From CAKSEI01 sp964403505 (lineage in GTDB: Bacteria > Bacillota > Clostridia > Oscillospirales > CAG-272), in the NCBI GenBank assembly GCA_964403505.1, contig CAYOFP010000035.1, forward strand, positions 1-5,795: DNA of 5,795 nucleotides, in the 5' to 3' direction. The position numbers and the translations under genes were made by a program. Numbering within the stretch: position 1 is the stretch's first letter; each line of letters begins with the position of its first letter. Of this stretch, positions 1 to 4,534 are shown piece after piece. Below the pieces are notes generated by a model, which was not told the DNA's origin, searched no databases, and saw only the letters and a program-made list of their open reading frames with translations.

Positions 1-37
1 TATACACCCCATAAGTGTCTAACTTTTGGGGTGCATA
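1..37. repeat. Imperfect inverted repeat at the left edge, candidate insertion-sequence terminus
   Basis: Bases 1-16 pair with 22-37 at 14 of 16 positions around a 5-nt loop (17-21); the mismatches are 12/26 and 4/34. Read on the minus strand from 35 down to 16 it is TGCACCCCAAAAGTTAGACA. This starts with TG and resembles the terminal inverted repeats that I associate with IS3-family (IS150-group) elements of Firmicutes. If so, the element lies to the left of the window and ends at about position 35. No transposase sequence is present here, so the IS assignment is inference; the inverted repeat itself is directly visible. It may extend beyond the window edge. Confidence 0.55.
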
Positions 38-72
38 TCAAAGATACCGTTTTTTATAATTTTTTGAGGGCT

Positions 73-104
73 TTCAGGGTACTTTTTTAAAAAAGTGCCC
101 TGAA
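73..104. repeat. Gap-free 32-bp palindrome (16+16)
   Basis: Bases 73-88 are the reverse complement of 89-104 except for one position (80/97), which would still form a G-U pair in one RNA strand. The centre is a T6/A6 run and the outer arms are TTCAGGG/CCCTGAA. It lies just past the 3' end of the MATE gene, so it could act as a transcript end or mRNA-stabilising hairpin. It has no U-tract directly after the stem on either strand, so it is not a textbook intrinsic terminator. Together with the next hairpin it looks like a small dispersed intergenic repeat, which cannot be tested from one window. Confidence 0.75.
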
Positions 105-111
105 TGGGGTT

Positions 112-126
112 CGGGGCAACGCCCCG
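112..126 (-). terminator. GC-rich hairpin at the 3' end of the MATE gene
   Basis: CGGGGC (112-117) pairs perfectly with GCCCCG (121-126) around a 3-nt loop. Position 127 separates it from the MATE stop codon (128-130), so the stem begins almost directly after translation ends. There is no adjacent T-tract. The first T run on the minus strand is the T6 inside the neighbouring palindrome (94-89), which could serve an alternative 5-bp stem (TGCCC/GGGCA). I call it a likely transcript-end structure rather than a proven terminator; it may equally be part of an intergenic repeat unit with 73-104. Confidence 0.45.
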
Positions 127-127
127 G

Positions 128-1507
128 TCATTCTACGAGCTTCTTTATCCAAACTCCTTTTTTGACGAAAATGTATCCGATCACACATTTAAATATCGCG
201 ACGCCCTGGCATATGGCGAACATAGGCACTACCGGCACCGACGTATAACGGCTGATGACAAATGCGACCGGCACGCTCACAGCCCATACGAAAACGGAAT
301 CAAAGAGGAATGTGATAAATGTCTTTCCGCCCGAGCGCAGTGCGAAATAAGCAGAGTTCGCAAATGCATCGATCGGCATAATGAATACCGAAAGGAGCAT
401 GAGACTCGTAGCGAGAGAGCGTATCTCATCGGTGGTGTCATACATTCGTGGGATGTAAAGGGCGAAGAACGAGTAGACAGCGCCGACAGCGACGCTGACG
501 AGCACGGAGAAGGTGATCAGCTTCCGGGCGGTGTCCTTTGCTCCCTCGATATCGTTTGCGCCGAGCATCTGACCGAGTATGATGCCGACTGACATGCCGA
601 TCGACAGGAATGCGACCGAAAATACATTCCAGAATGTCGTGGATATATTGTTCGCCGCAACGACGTCGAGCCCTCGTACCGAATAGCACTGATTGAGCAT
701 CGCCATGCCTGCCGCCCACAGGGTCTCATTCAGCATAAGCGGCAGCCCACGGAGCATTATCTGCCATACGAGACTTCTCGGAATGCGGAGTGAGCGGTAT
801 GCTCCGATGATAAACTGATGCTTCTGTGCGTGTGAATGGGTATAGACGGCGACGATCGCAAGCTCGGCAAAGCGCGATATCACCGTAGCGATCGCCGCAC
901 CCTGAACGCCGAGTGCAGGCGCGCCGAAATTTCCGAAAATGAGTATGTAGTTTAATATCAGGTTGACAAGGACTGCGGCGATGCCTGCGTACATTGGCAG
1001 GACTGTCTGCCCTGTCTCACGCAGAGTACCCGAGTAGCACTGCACGACGGTATACGGCACAAGCCCTATCATCATGATACCGAGATATTTTTTTCCAAAG
1101 TCCAGTGTCGCCGCAATGGATGCGGCGTCACCCTCGCCCTGCAGATAAAGGGAGATGAGCATGTCGCCGAAAAAATAAAAAGCGAACATGCATAGGACGG
1201 TCAGCACCGTGCATGATATTATCTTGAAGCGGAATGTGTCACGCAGACCCTTGTGGTCTCCGCTGCCGTAAAACTGTGCGCCGAATATGCCGGCGCCCGA
1301 AACTGCGCCGAATATGCACAGATTGAATACGAATATGAGTTGGTTTGCTACCGCAACGCCCGTCATCTGCTCTGTGCCTATCCTGCCGATCATGACGTTG
1401 TCGAGCATGTTTACGAAATTCGTGATGCCGTTTTGTATCATGATGGGTACTGCAATGGCAAAGACCATGCGGTAGAATTTTTTATCGCCGATAAATTTTT
1501 TAATCAT
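128..1507 (-). CDS. MATE-family multidrug/sodium antiporter
   Basis: A 459-residue, very hydrophobic protein, the usual length for a 12-helix MATE exporter of the inner membrane. Proteins of this family expel cationic drugs, toxins or metabolites in exchange for Na+ or H+; the substrate cannot be read from the sequence. The N-terminal half shows the family pattern: the first helix (about 14-35) with AVPIMIQNGITNFVNMLDNVMIG, a Gly-rich segment AVSGAGIFGAQFYG at 68-81, LNYILIFG at 185-192 and ALGVQGAAIATVISR at about 198-212. The second half repeats the fold with GLPLMLNETLW and IGMSVGIILGQMLGA. The ATG at 1507 has a purine-rich site AAGGAA (1522-1517) 9 nt upstream. It lies 31 nt downstream of the SGNH-type gene on the same strand with no terminator between, so the two are probably one transcript. 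No frameshift or missing segment is apparent. It is similar to many Clostridia MATE proteins of the DinF/NorM superfamily, without a safe gene name. Confidence 0.93.
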   Translation of the reverse strand: MIKKFIGDKKFYRMVFAIAVPIMIQNGITNFVNMLDNVMIGRIGTEQMTGVAVANQLIFVFNLCIFGAVSGAGIFGAQFYGSGDHKGLRDTFRFKIISCTVLTVLCMFAFYFFGDMLISLYLQGEGDAASIAATLDFGKKYLGIMMIGLVPYTVVQCYSGTLRETGQTVLPMYAGIAAVLVNLILNYILIFGNFGAPALGVQGAAIATVISRFAELAIVAVYTHSHAQKHQFIIGAYRSLRIPRSLVWQIMLRGLPLMLNETLWAAGMAMLNQCYSVRGLDVVAANNISTTFWNVFSVAFLSIGMSVGIILGQMLGANDIEGAKDTARKLITFSVLVSVAVGAVYSFFALYIPRMYDTTDEIRSLATSLMLLSVFIMPIDAFANSAYFALRSGGKTFITFLFDSVFVWAVSVPVAFVISRYTSVPVVPMFAICQGVAIFKCVIGYIFVKKGVWIKKLVE

Positions 1508-1538
1508 TGTTTGGGTTTCCTTGCGCTTTGGGGATCGC

Positions 1539-2516
1539 TTAATTGTTTTTCAGATATTCGCCTATCTGTCGTGTCATTTTGACAGCACCCGATTCAGAGA
1601 GGTGGTTTTTATCTACAAAATCGTATCGGTAATCAAGAGAGGCCGATTCATAGTTGACATCGAGATTGAAGTCAAGCAACTCTATGCCGTTTTTTTCTGC
1701 GAGCAGGGCATCCGCACGGTATCTGTCCCCGTTCCAATTAGTGAGGGGAGCACGGAGCATGATGAACCTGATGCCCTTTTCCTTGCACAGGTCTATCATT
1801 TTCTGATACCAATACAGGGAGTCTTCGCAGTATTCCTCTGCGTGCTGCGAGCTCCCGTCGTACGGGGTAAAGGGATCTATTTCTTTGCTGTCCAAGAGGA
1901 TACTGCCCAGATTCGGGTCGCTTTTATCTTTTTTGCCCGGGTATGAGAGGTCGACCTCGTTCAGTTCGTCCCAGCGCTCGTGATAATACAGGGCGGGGAA
2001 TATGTAATATATGAGGTTTTGATCCTCTGTTTTTTTCATCACGCTGTTGAGCGCTATGAGTTTATCTGTGTCGAGCGGCATAGTATCAAAAGCGTATCTG
2101 ACGTACGACTCGTGCTTGTCGTAGTCATATTCGTCATAAAGAGAGTAGAACTCCGCTATGACAACGGATGGGGACTGGGTCTTCAGCGCATTTTTGAGGT
2201 AGTAATAGCTCGCTTCGGGCGGCTGAACGACCGTGGCGCGCAGATATGCGCTCGTTCCGTATTCCTCGGATAATACCATAGGCGATACCCCGCGCAGGAT
2301 GTGGGAACTGCCGATGAAAATGATATCGACCGAATCTTCGGGCAGGGCAAAAAATCCGTCTGTCGTTGTCGTCATATAGGTATTGCCGTTATTCACATTG
2401 CCCTCGATCCACTTCGGCGTCAGATAATCAGACAAGAAAAAAAGACACGATATAAGAAGGACGGCATATGTCAAAATGCATGCTATGTGCTTTATTACAT
2501 TCTTTTTGAAAAACAT
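1539..2516 (-). CDS. Membrane-anchored SGNH/GDSL-hydrolase-like protein
   Basis: 325 residues. The N-terminus is a short basic stretch (KK at 4-5) followed by one hydrophobic segment at about 11-29, fitting a signal anchor with the rest outside the cell. VDIIFIGSSHILRGVSP (63-79) fits the first SGNH block, with S71 of GSSH the likely nucleophile in place of the classic GDS serine. DKNHLSESG (302-310) fits the last block, with D302 and H305 as the Asp and His of the triad. RAPLTNW (255-261) follows a predicted beta strand and may supply the block III Asn (N260). Such proteins commonly deacetylate or acetylate cell-surface polymers, but the substrate here is unknown. DltD/AlgX-like relatives often sit beside an MBOAT acyltransferase, which is absent from this window. 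The ATG at 2516 has no recognisable ribosome binding site; an in-frame stop lies five codons upstream and the next in-frame Met is residue 48, beyond the anchor, so this start is nearly forced. The family-level call is good and the precise function is open. Confidence 0.82.
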   Translation of the reverse strand: MFFKKNVIKHIACILTYAVLLISCLFFLSDYLTPKWIEGNVNNGNTYMTTTTDGFFALPEDSVDIIFIGSSHILRGVSPMVLSEEYGTSAYLRATVVQPPEASYYYLKNALKTQSPSVVIAEFYSLYDEYDYDKHESYVRYAFDTMPLDTDKLIALNSVMKKTEDQNLIYYIFPALYYHERWDELNEVDLSYPGKKDKSDPNLGSILLDSKEIDPFTPYDGSSQHAEEYCEDSLYWYQKMIDLCKEKGIRFIMLRAPLTNWNGDRYRADALLAEKNGIELLDFNLDVNYESASLDYRYDFVDKNHLSESGAVKMTRQIGEYLKNN

Positions 2517-2522
2517 GGCTAT

Positions 2523-2551
2523 ATTGTATCATATCATATATTCAAAATCAA
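2523..2551 (-). promoter_or_regulatory. Predicted promoter of the SGNH-MATE pair
   Basis: On the minus strand, TTGATT (2551-2546) and TACAAT (2528-2523) are separated by 17 nt, with TGA directly before the -10 hexamer (extended -10). The expected start, 7 nt after the hexamer, is position 2516, which is the A of the ATG. Two overlapping TATGAT hexamers just upstream are alternatives that would give leaders under about 12 nt. AT-rich sequence raises the chance of false matches. Confidence 0.5.
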
Positions 2552-2587
2552 GTGAATTTTCATGTCGGATTATTTTGAATTCGTCCC

Positions 2588-2616
2588 TTGACAAAAGGAA
2601 AGTTTTGTATTATAAT
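2588..2616 (+). promoter_or_regulatory. Consensus sigma-A type promoter of the rpsF operon
   Basis: TTGACA (2588-2593) and TATAAT (2611-2616) are both perfect consensus hexamers with an optimal 17-nt spacer. Transcription should begin near 2623, giving a leader of about 92 nt before rpsF. A strong promoter is expected for a ribosomal protein operon. It is divergent from the SGNH-gene promoter; the two -35 elements lie about 36 bp apart. Confidence 0.9.
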
Positions 2617-2622
2617 TACAAA

Positions 2623-2687
2623 GCGCATTTATGCGCAGAAACATTTCAGTTTCTCTTTGCCGCGGGTAAATCTTTGATGCGCGCGGC
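2623..2687 (+). promoter_or_regulatory. Structured 5' leader of the rpsF operon
   Basis: Three consecutive hairpins can be drawn: GCGCA/TGCGC (2623-2627 with 2632-2636, loop TTTA); AGAAAC/GTTTCT (2637-2642 with 2649-2654); and GCCGCG/CGCGGC (2659-2664 with 2682-2687) around a 17-nt loop. rpsF operon leaders in many bacteria bind the S6:S18 complex for feedback control through a CCG-containing structure. The third stem contains CCG and is the candidate here, but I cannot align it to the known motif without a covariance model. The ribosome binding site (2701-2707) lies 13 nt after the last stem. Confidence 0.45.
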
Positions 2688-2714
2688 CTTATGTCCACAG
2701 GGAGGTGTAAAACT

Positions 2715-3011
2715 ATGGCAAAGATCAACTCAAATTACGAATCGATATTCGTTGTTGATATGCAGCTCGGAGACGAGGGCGTAAAGGCAATGGTTGAGAA
2801 GTTTACTTCTCTTATCGCTTCGCACGGTGAAATCACCGAAACAAATGAGTGGGGTAAAAGAAGACTTGCATACCCCATTAACGATCTTACCGAGGGATAC
2901 TACGTGCTTGTTAAATTCAACGCTCCGAGCGATTTTCCCGCAGAGCTCAACAGAATTTACAACATCACAGAGGGTATCATGCGCGGTGTCGTTGTAAAAG
3001 TCGAGGAGTGA
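2715..3011 (+). CDS. rpsF: 30S ribosomal protein S6
   Basis: 98 residues, the normal size for bacterial S6, which sits on the platform of the 30S subunit and pairs with S18. The hallmark block is NEWGKRRLAYPINDLTEGYY at about 44-63, after an N-terminal strand YESIFVVDMQ (8-17); the C-terminal strand ends IMRGVVVKVEE. I start it at the ATG at 2715, since a strong GGAGGTG (2701-2707) lies 7 nt upstream. An in-frame ATG at 2691 would add eight residues (MSTGRCKT) that overlap this ribosome binding site and do not look like S6. It is first gene of the rpsF-ssb-rpsR operon, behind a consensus promoter. S6 tails in some bacteria carry glutamate extensions; here the chain simply ends in EE. Confidence 0.98.
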   Translation: MAKINSNYESIFVVDMQLGDEGVKAMVEKFTSLIASHGEITETNEWGKRRLAYPINDLTEGYYVLVKFNAPSDFPAELNRIYNITEGIMRGVVVKVEE

Positions 3012-3015
3012 GCTT

Positions 3016-3474
3016 ATGGCAAACTTCAATCTGAATAAGGTAATTCTGGGTGGACGCCTTGTGCGTGATCCCGAGCTGCGTCAGACAAACAGCGGTATTC
3101 CGGTGACGTCGTTTTCGATCGCCGTTGACCGCAGATATCAGTCGCAGGATGCTCAGAGCGGCGGACAGACCGCCGACTTCATCAACATCGTTGCATGGAG
3201 ACAGAGAGCAGAATTTGTATGCAAGTATTTTAGGAAGGGTAGCTCCATCTGCATCGTCGGTTCGATCCAGTCCCGTTCCTGGACTGATGCGAACGGTCAG
3301 AAGCAGTATGCTACCGAGGTAGTAGCCGACGAATGTAATTTCGTAGACTCAAAGAGTGAGGCACAGCAGGGTTCGTATTCGCCTGATGGCTATGCCGCCC
3401 CGTCTTTCTCATCGAACGGAGACAGCGTACCGAAGTTTGAAGAGGTTTCAAACGACGATGATCTTCCGTTCTGA
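3016..3474 (+). CDS. ssb: Single-stranded DNA-binding protein SSB
   Basis: 152 residues. The N-terminal OB fold (about 1-110) contains LNKVILGGRLVRDPELR (6-22), the conserved DFINIVAWRQRAE (54-66, with a stacking Trp at 61) and an SWTDANGQKQYATEVVAD-type strand near 90-106. A short Ser/Gly/Asp-rich linker leads to the acidic tip DDDLPF at the C-terminus, the docking site for replication and repair partners. It coats single-stranded DNA as a tetramer during replication, recombination and repair. The ATG is 4 nt after the rpsF stop, and its GAGGAG site (3003-3008) lies inside the last codons of rpsF, so translation is probably coupled. The position between rpsF and rpsR is the standard Firmicutes arrangement. 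It looks like the housekeeping copy, not a plasmid or phage one. Confidence 0.98.
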   Translation: MANFNLNKVILGGRLVRDPELRQTNSGIPVTSFSIAVDRRYQSQDAQSGGQTADFINIVAWRQRAEFVCKYFRKGSSICIVGSIQSRSWTDANGQKQYATEVVADECNFVDSKSEAQQGSYSPDGYAAPSFSSNGDSVPKFEEVSNDDDLPF

Positions 3475-3505
3475 GGAGTATTTAATTAAATAGGAGGATT
3501 TCACA

Positions 3506-3892
3506 ATGGATAACGAGAATGTTGTTGTAGAAGAGACTGCAGTTGAGGCTCCCGTAGCTGAGGAAACAGTCGAAGCTACAGAAACAGTAGCAGCCGCAGA
3601 AGCTGACGCAGCTCCTGCTGAGGAAGCTGCTCCTGCGCAGGAAACAGTAGAAAAGAGACCCTACCGTCAGAATAACGGACGTGGCAGAAGAAAAAAGGTT
3701 TGCCTTTTCTGCACGGACAAGACGGCTGTGATCGATTATAAGGATGCTCTCAAGCTCCGCAAGTATACAAGCGAGCGCGGCAAGATCCTGCCGAGAAGAG
3801 TTTCCGGTACATGCGCAAAGCATCAGAGAGAGCTTACCACGGCGATCAAGAGAGCTCGTGTACTCGCTCTTCTGCCTTATGTTACTGACTAA
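3506..3892 (+). CDS. rpsR: 30S ribosomal protein S18 with long acidic N-terminal extension
   Basis: 128 residues, compared with about 75-80 for most S18. The conserved core starts near residue 50 (KRPYRQNNGRGRRKKVCLFC) and runs through DYKDALKLRKYTSERGKILPRR to the end. C66, C69, C103 and H106 form the zinc-ribbon ligand set seen in zinc-binding S18 variants. Residues 1-49 are low complexity, made mostly of Ala, Glu, Val, Thr and Pro, with 13 Glu and 2 Asp and no Lys or Arg. The start at 3506 is well supported by AGGAGG (3492-3497) 8 nt upstream, and no other site with such a ribosome binding site exists near the core, so the extension is probably translated. S18 binds S6 on the 30S platform. 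It is the last gene of the operon, 31 nt after ssb, followed by a terminator; rplI is absent from this operon. Confidence 0.96.
   Translation: MDNENVVVEETAVEAPVAEETVEATETVAAAEADAAPAEEAAPAQETVEKRPYRQNNGRGRRKKVCLFCTDKTAVIDYKDALKLRKYTSERGKILPRRVSGTCAKHQRELTTAIKRARVLALLPYVTD
3539..3650 (+). repeat. Degenerate short repeats coding the S18 acidic extension
   Basis: GAAACAGT occurs three times (3563-3570, 3581-3588, 3641-3648), coding the ETV motifs. GCTCCTGCTGAGGAA (3611-3625) and GCTCCTGCGCAGGAA (3629-3643) are near copies 18 nt apart, coding APAEE and APAQE. The pattern suggests the extension grew by local duplication or slippage. Confidence 0.7.
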
Positions 3893-3910
3893 GTAAAAAG
3901 CAAAAGAAAC

Positions 3911-3950
3911 CGCACAAGTATTAAAGCTTGTGCGATTTTTTTATTTTTTA
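3911..3950 (+). terminator. Rho-independent terminator of the rpsF operon
   Basis: CGCACAAG (3911-3918) pairs perfectly with CTTGTGCG (3927-3934) around an 8-nt loop. It is followed by ATTTTTTTATTTTTT, a long T-rich tract. It begins 18 nt after the rpsR stop codon, so it closes the operon and separates it from the independent nrdR promoter. Confidence 0.92.
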
Positions 3951-3960
3951 AATAAAAAAA

Positions 3961-3973
3961 TCACAAAATGTGA
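3961..3973. repeat. Perfect inverted repeat upstream of the nrdR promoter
   Basis: TCACA-AAA-TGTGA, with 5-bp arms and a 3-bp spacer, ends 11 bp before the nrdR -35 element. It could be a regulator site. Its ACAAAAT segment (3963-3969) lies exactly 31 bp from the ACAAAAT of the NrdR box (3994), the spacing usual for tandem NrdR boxes, but its right half matches the NrdR consensus poorly. Confidence 0.45.
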
Positions 3974-3984
3974 CACTGATAGTA

Positions 3985-4013
3985 TTTACAAATACAAAAT
4001 ATTGTGATAAAAT
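3985..4013 (+). promoter_or_regulatory. Extended -10 promoter of nrdR
   Basis: TTTACA (3985-3990) and TAAAAT (4008-4013) each match consensus at 5 of 6 positions and are 17 nt apart, with TGA directly before the -10. Transcription should start near 4020, leaving a leader of about 34 nt. It lies downstream of the rpsF operon terminator. Confidence 0.72.
3992..4007. promoter_or_regulatory. Candidate NrdR box (operator) inside the nrdR promoter
   Basis: ATACAAAATATTGTGA matches the NrdR box consensus acaCwAtATaTwGtgt at 13 of 16 positions by my count, including the central C and G. Its inner 12 bp (ACAAAATATTGT) are a near palindrome. It occupies the spacer between the -35 and -10, where a bound repressor would block RNA polymerase. 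NrdR usually binds paired boxes 31-32 bp apart; possible partners here are weak: 3961-3976 at 31 bp (8/16) and 4022-4037 at 30 bp (11/16). Confidence 0.6.
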
Positions 4014-4053
4014 CAAACTATAGTCTATATAAATAGTAAAAGGAGCATAATTC

Positions 4054-4500
4054 ATGAGATGTCCTACATGCGGTCACCCAAAAGATAAGGTGATCGATTC
4101 CCGCCCGACGGAGGATGGTTCCATCCGCAGGCGCAGGGAGTGTCAGCGCTGTAACAGACGGTTTACGACATACGAGATCTTTGATGTAGTACCGATCATG
4201 GTAACAAAAAAAGACGGCAGTCAGGAGATGTTCGATAAGAACAAAATATATTCCGGTGTTGTAAAGAGCACTTATAAGCGTCCTGTTTCCAAGGAACAGA
4301 TCGATGCGCTCGTGACGGATGTCGAGCAGGAGGTCAAAAACAGCCTGAAAGACGGCGTGACGTCCAGCGAGATCGGCGTGATGGTCATGGAGAGACTGCG
4401 TGCGCTCGATGCGGTATCGTATGTTCGGTTCGCCTCTGTCTACCGTGAATTCAAGGATGTTGATACTTTCATGAACGAGCTCAAATCTTTGAAAAAATAA
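4054..4500 (+). CDS. nrdR: Transcriptional repressor NrdR
   Basis: 148 residues, typical for NrdR, the nucleotide-sensing repressor of ribonucleotide reductase genes. The N-terminal zinc ribbon has C3, C6, C30 and C33 (MRCPTCGH, then RRRRECQRC), with the signature DSRPTEDG and NRRFTTYE. Residues from about 46 to 136 form the ATP-cone that binds ATP/dATP, starting VPIMVTKKDGSQEMFDKNKI and ending VSYVRFASVYREFKDVDTF. The loop DGSIRRRR seems one residue shorter than in the homologues I recall (DGNSIRRRR), a minor variation. The ATG at 4054 has AAGGAG (4040-4045) 8 nt upstream. It has its own promoter, with a candidate NrdR box in the spacer, suggesting autoregulation. No ribonucleotide reductase gene is in the window; feoB begins 13 nt downstream. 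Confidence 0.97.
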   Translation: MRCPTCGHPKDKVIDSRPTEDGSIRRRRECQRCNRRFTTYEIFDVVPIMVTKKDGSQEMFDKNKIYSGVVKSTYKRPVSKEQIDALVTDVEQEVKNSLKDGVTSSEIGVMVMERLRALDAVSYVRFASVYREFKDVDTFMNELKSLKK

Positions 4501-4501
4501 C

Positions 4502-4508
4502 AGGTGAT
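4502..4508 (+). promoter_or_regulatory. Ribosome binding site deciding the feoB start
   Basis: AGGTGAT is a 7-nt perfect complement to the extended anti-Shine-Dalgarno end of 16S rRNA. It lies 5 nt before an in-frame TTG (4514) and 20 nt before the first in-frame ATG (4529). The spacing favours TTG as the start. It begins 2 nt after the nrdR stop codon. Confidence 0.7.
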
Positions 4509-4534
4509 GTCATTTGCCGCAGAGCAAAATGACA
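4508..4534 (+). promoter_or_regulatory. Hairpin enclosing both candidate feoB start codons
   Basis: TGTCATTT (4508-4515) pairs with AAATGACA (4527-4534). After one bulged A (4526), GC (4516-4517) pairs with GC (4524-4525) around a 6-nt loop. The TTG start (4514-4516) and the ATG (4529-4531) both lie in the stem, and the stem touches the ribosome binding site. This may lower or regulate initiation; the coding constraint of the first codons makes chance possible. Confidence 0.5.

Noticed and set aside
104..592. Open frame of 162 codons on the plus strand over the MATE gene
   Set aside because: It is antisense to the well-supported MATE gene, has a composition rich in His/Arg/Asp/Glu typical of shadow frames, and shows no domain or ribosome binding site.
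1521..1946. Plus-strand open frame of 141 codons opposite the SGNH-like gene
   Set aside because: It is the complement of a coding region with recognisable SGNH motifs; no independent promoter or ribosome binding site is seen.
2691..2714. Upstream ATG that would extend S6 by eight residues
   Set aside because: The added codons overlap the strong GGAGGTG ribosome binding site for the ATG at 2715, and the added residues do not resemble S6.
3482..3823. Minus-strand open frame of 113 codons with Cys/Ser-rich sequence
   Set aside because: It is the antisense of the repetitive S18 extension, where Ala/Glu-rich codons read backwards as Cys/Ser/Phe. It is not an independent gene.
4022..4037. AT-rich near-palindrome after the nrdR promoter as a second NrdR box
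   Set aside because: The match is 11 of 16 in very AT-rich DNA, the C-to-G spacing is off by two, and the distance of 30 bp is not the usual 31-32. It is noted only as a weak candidate.
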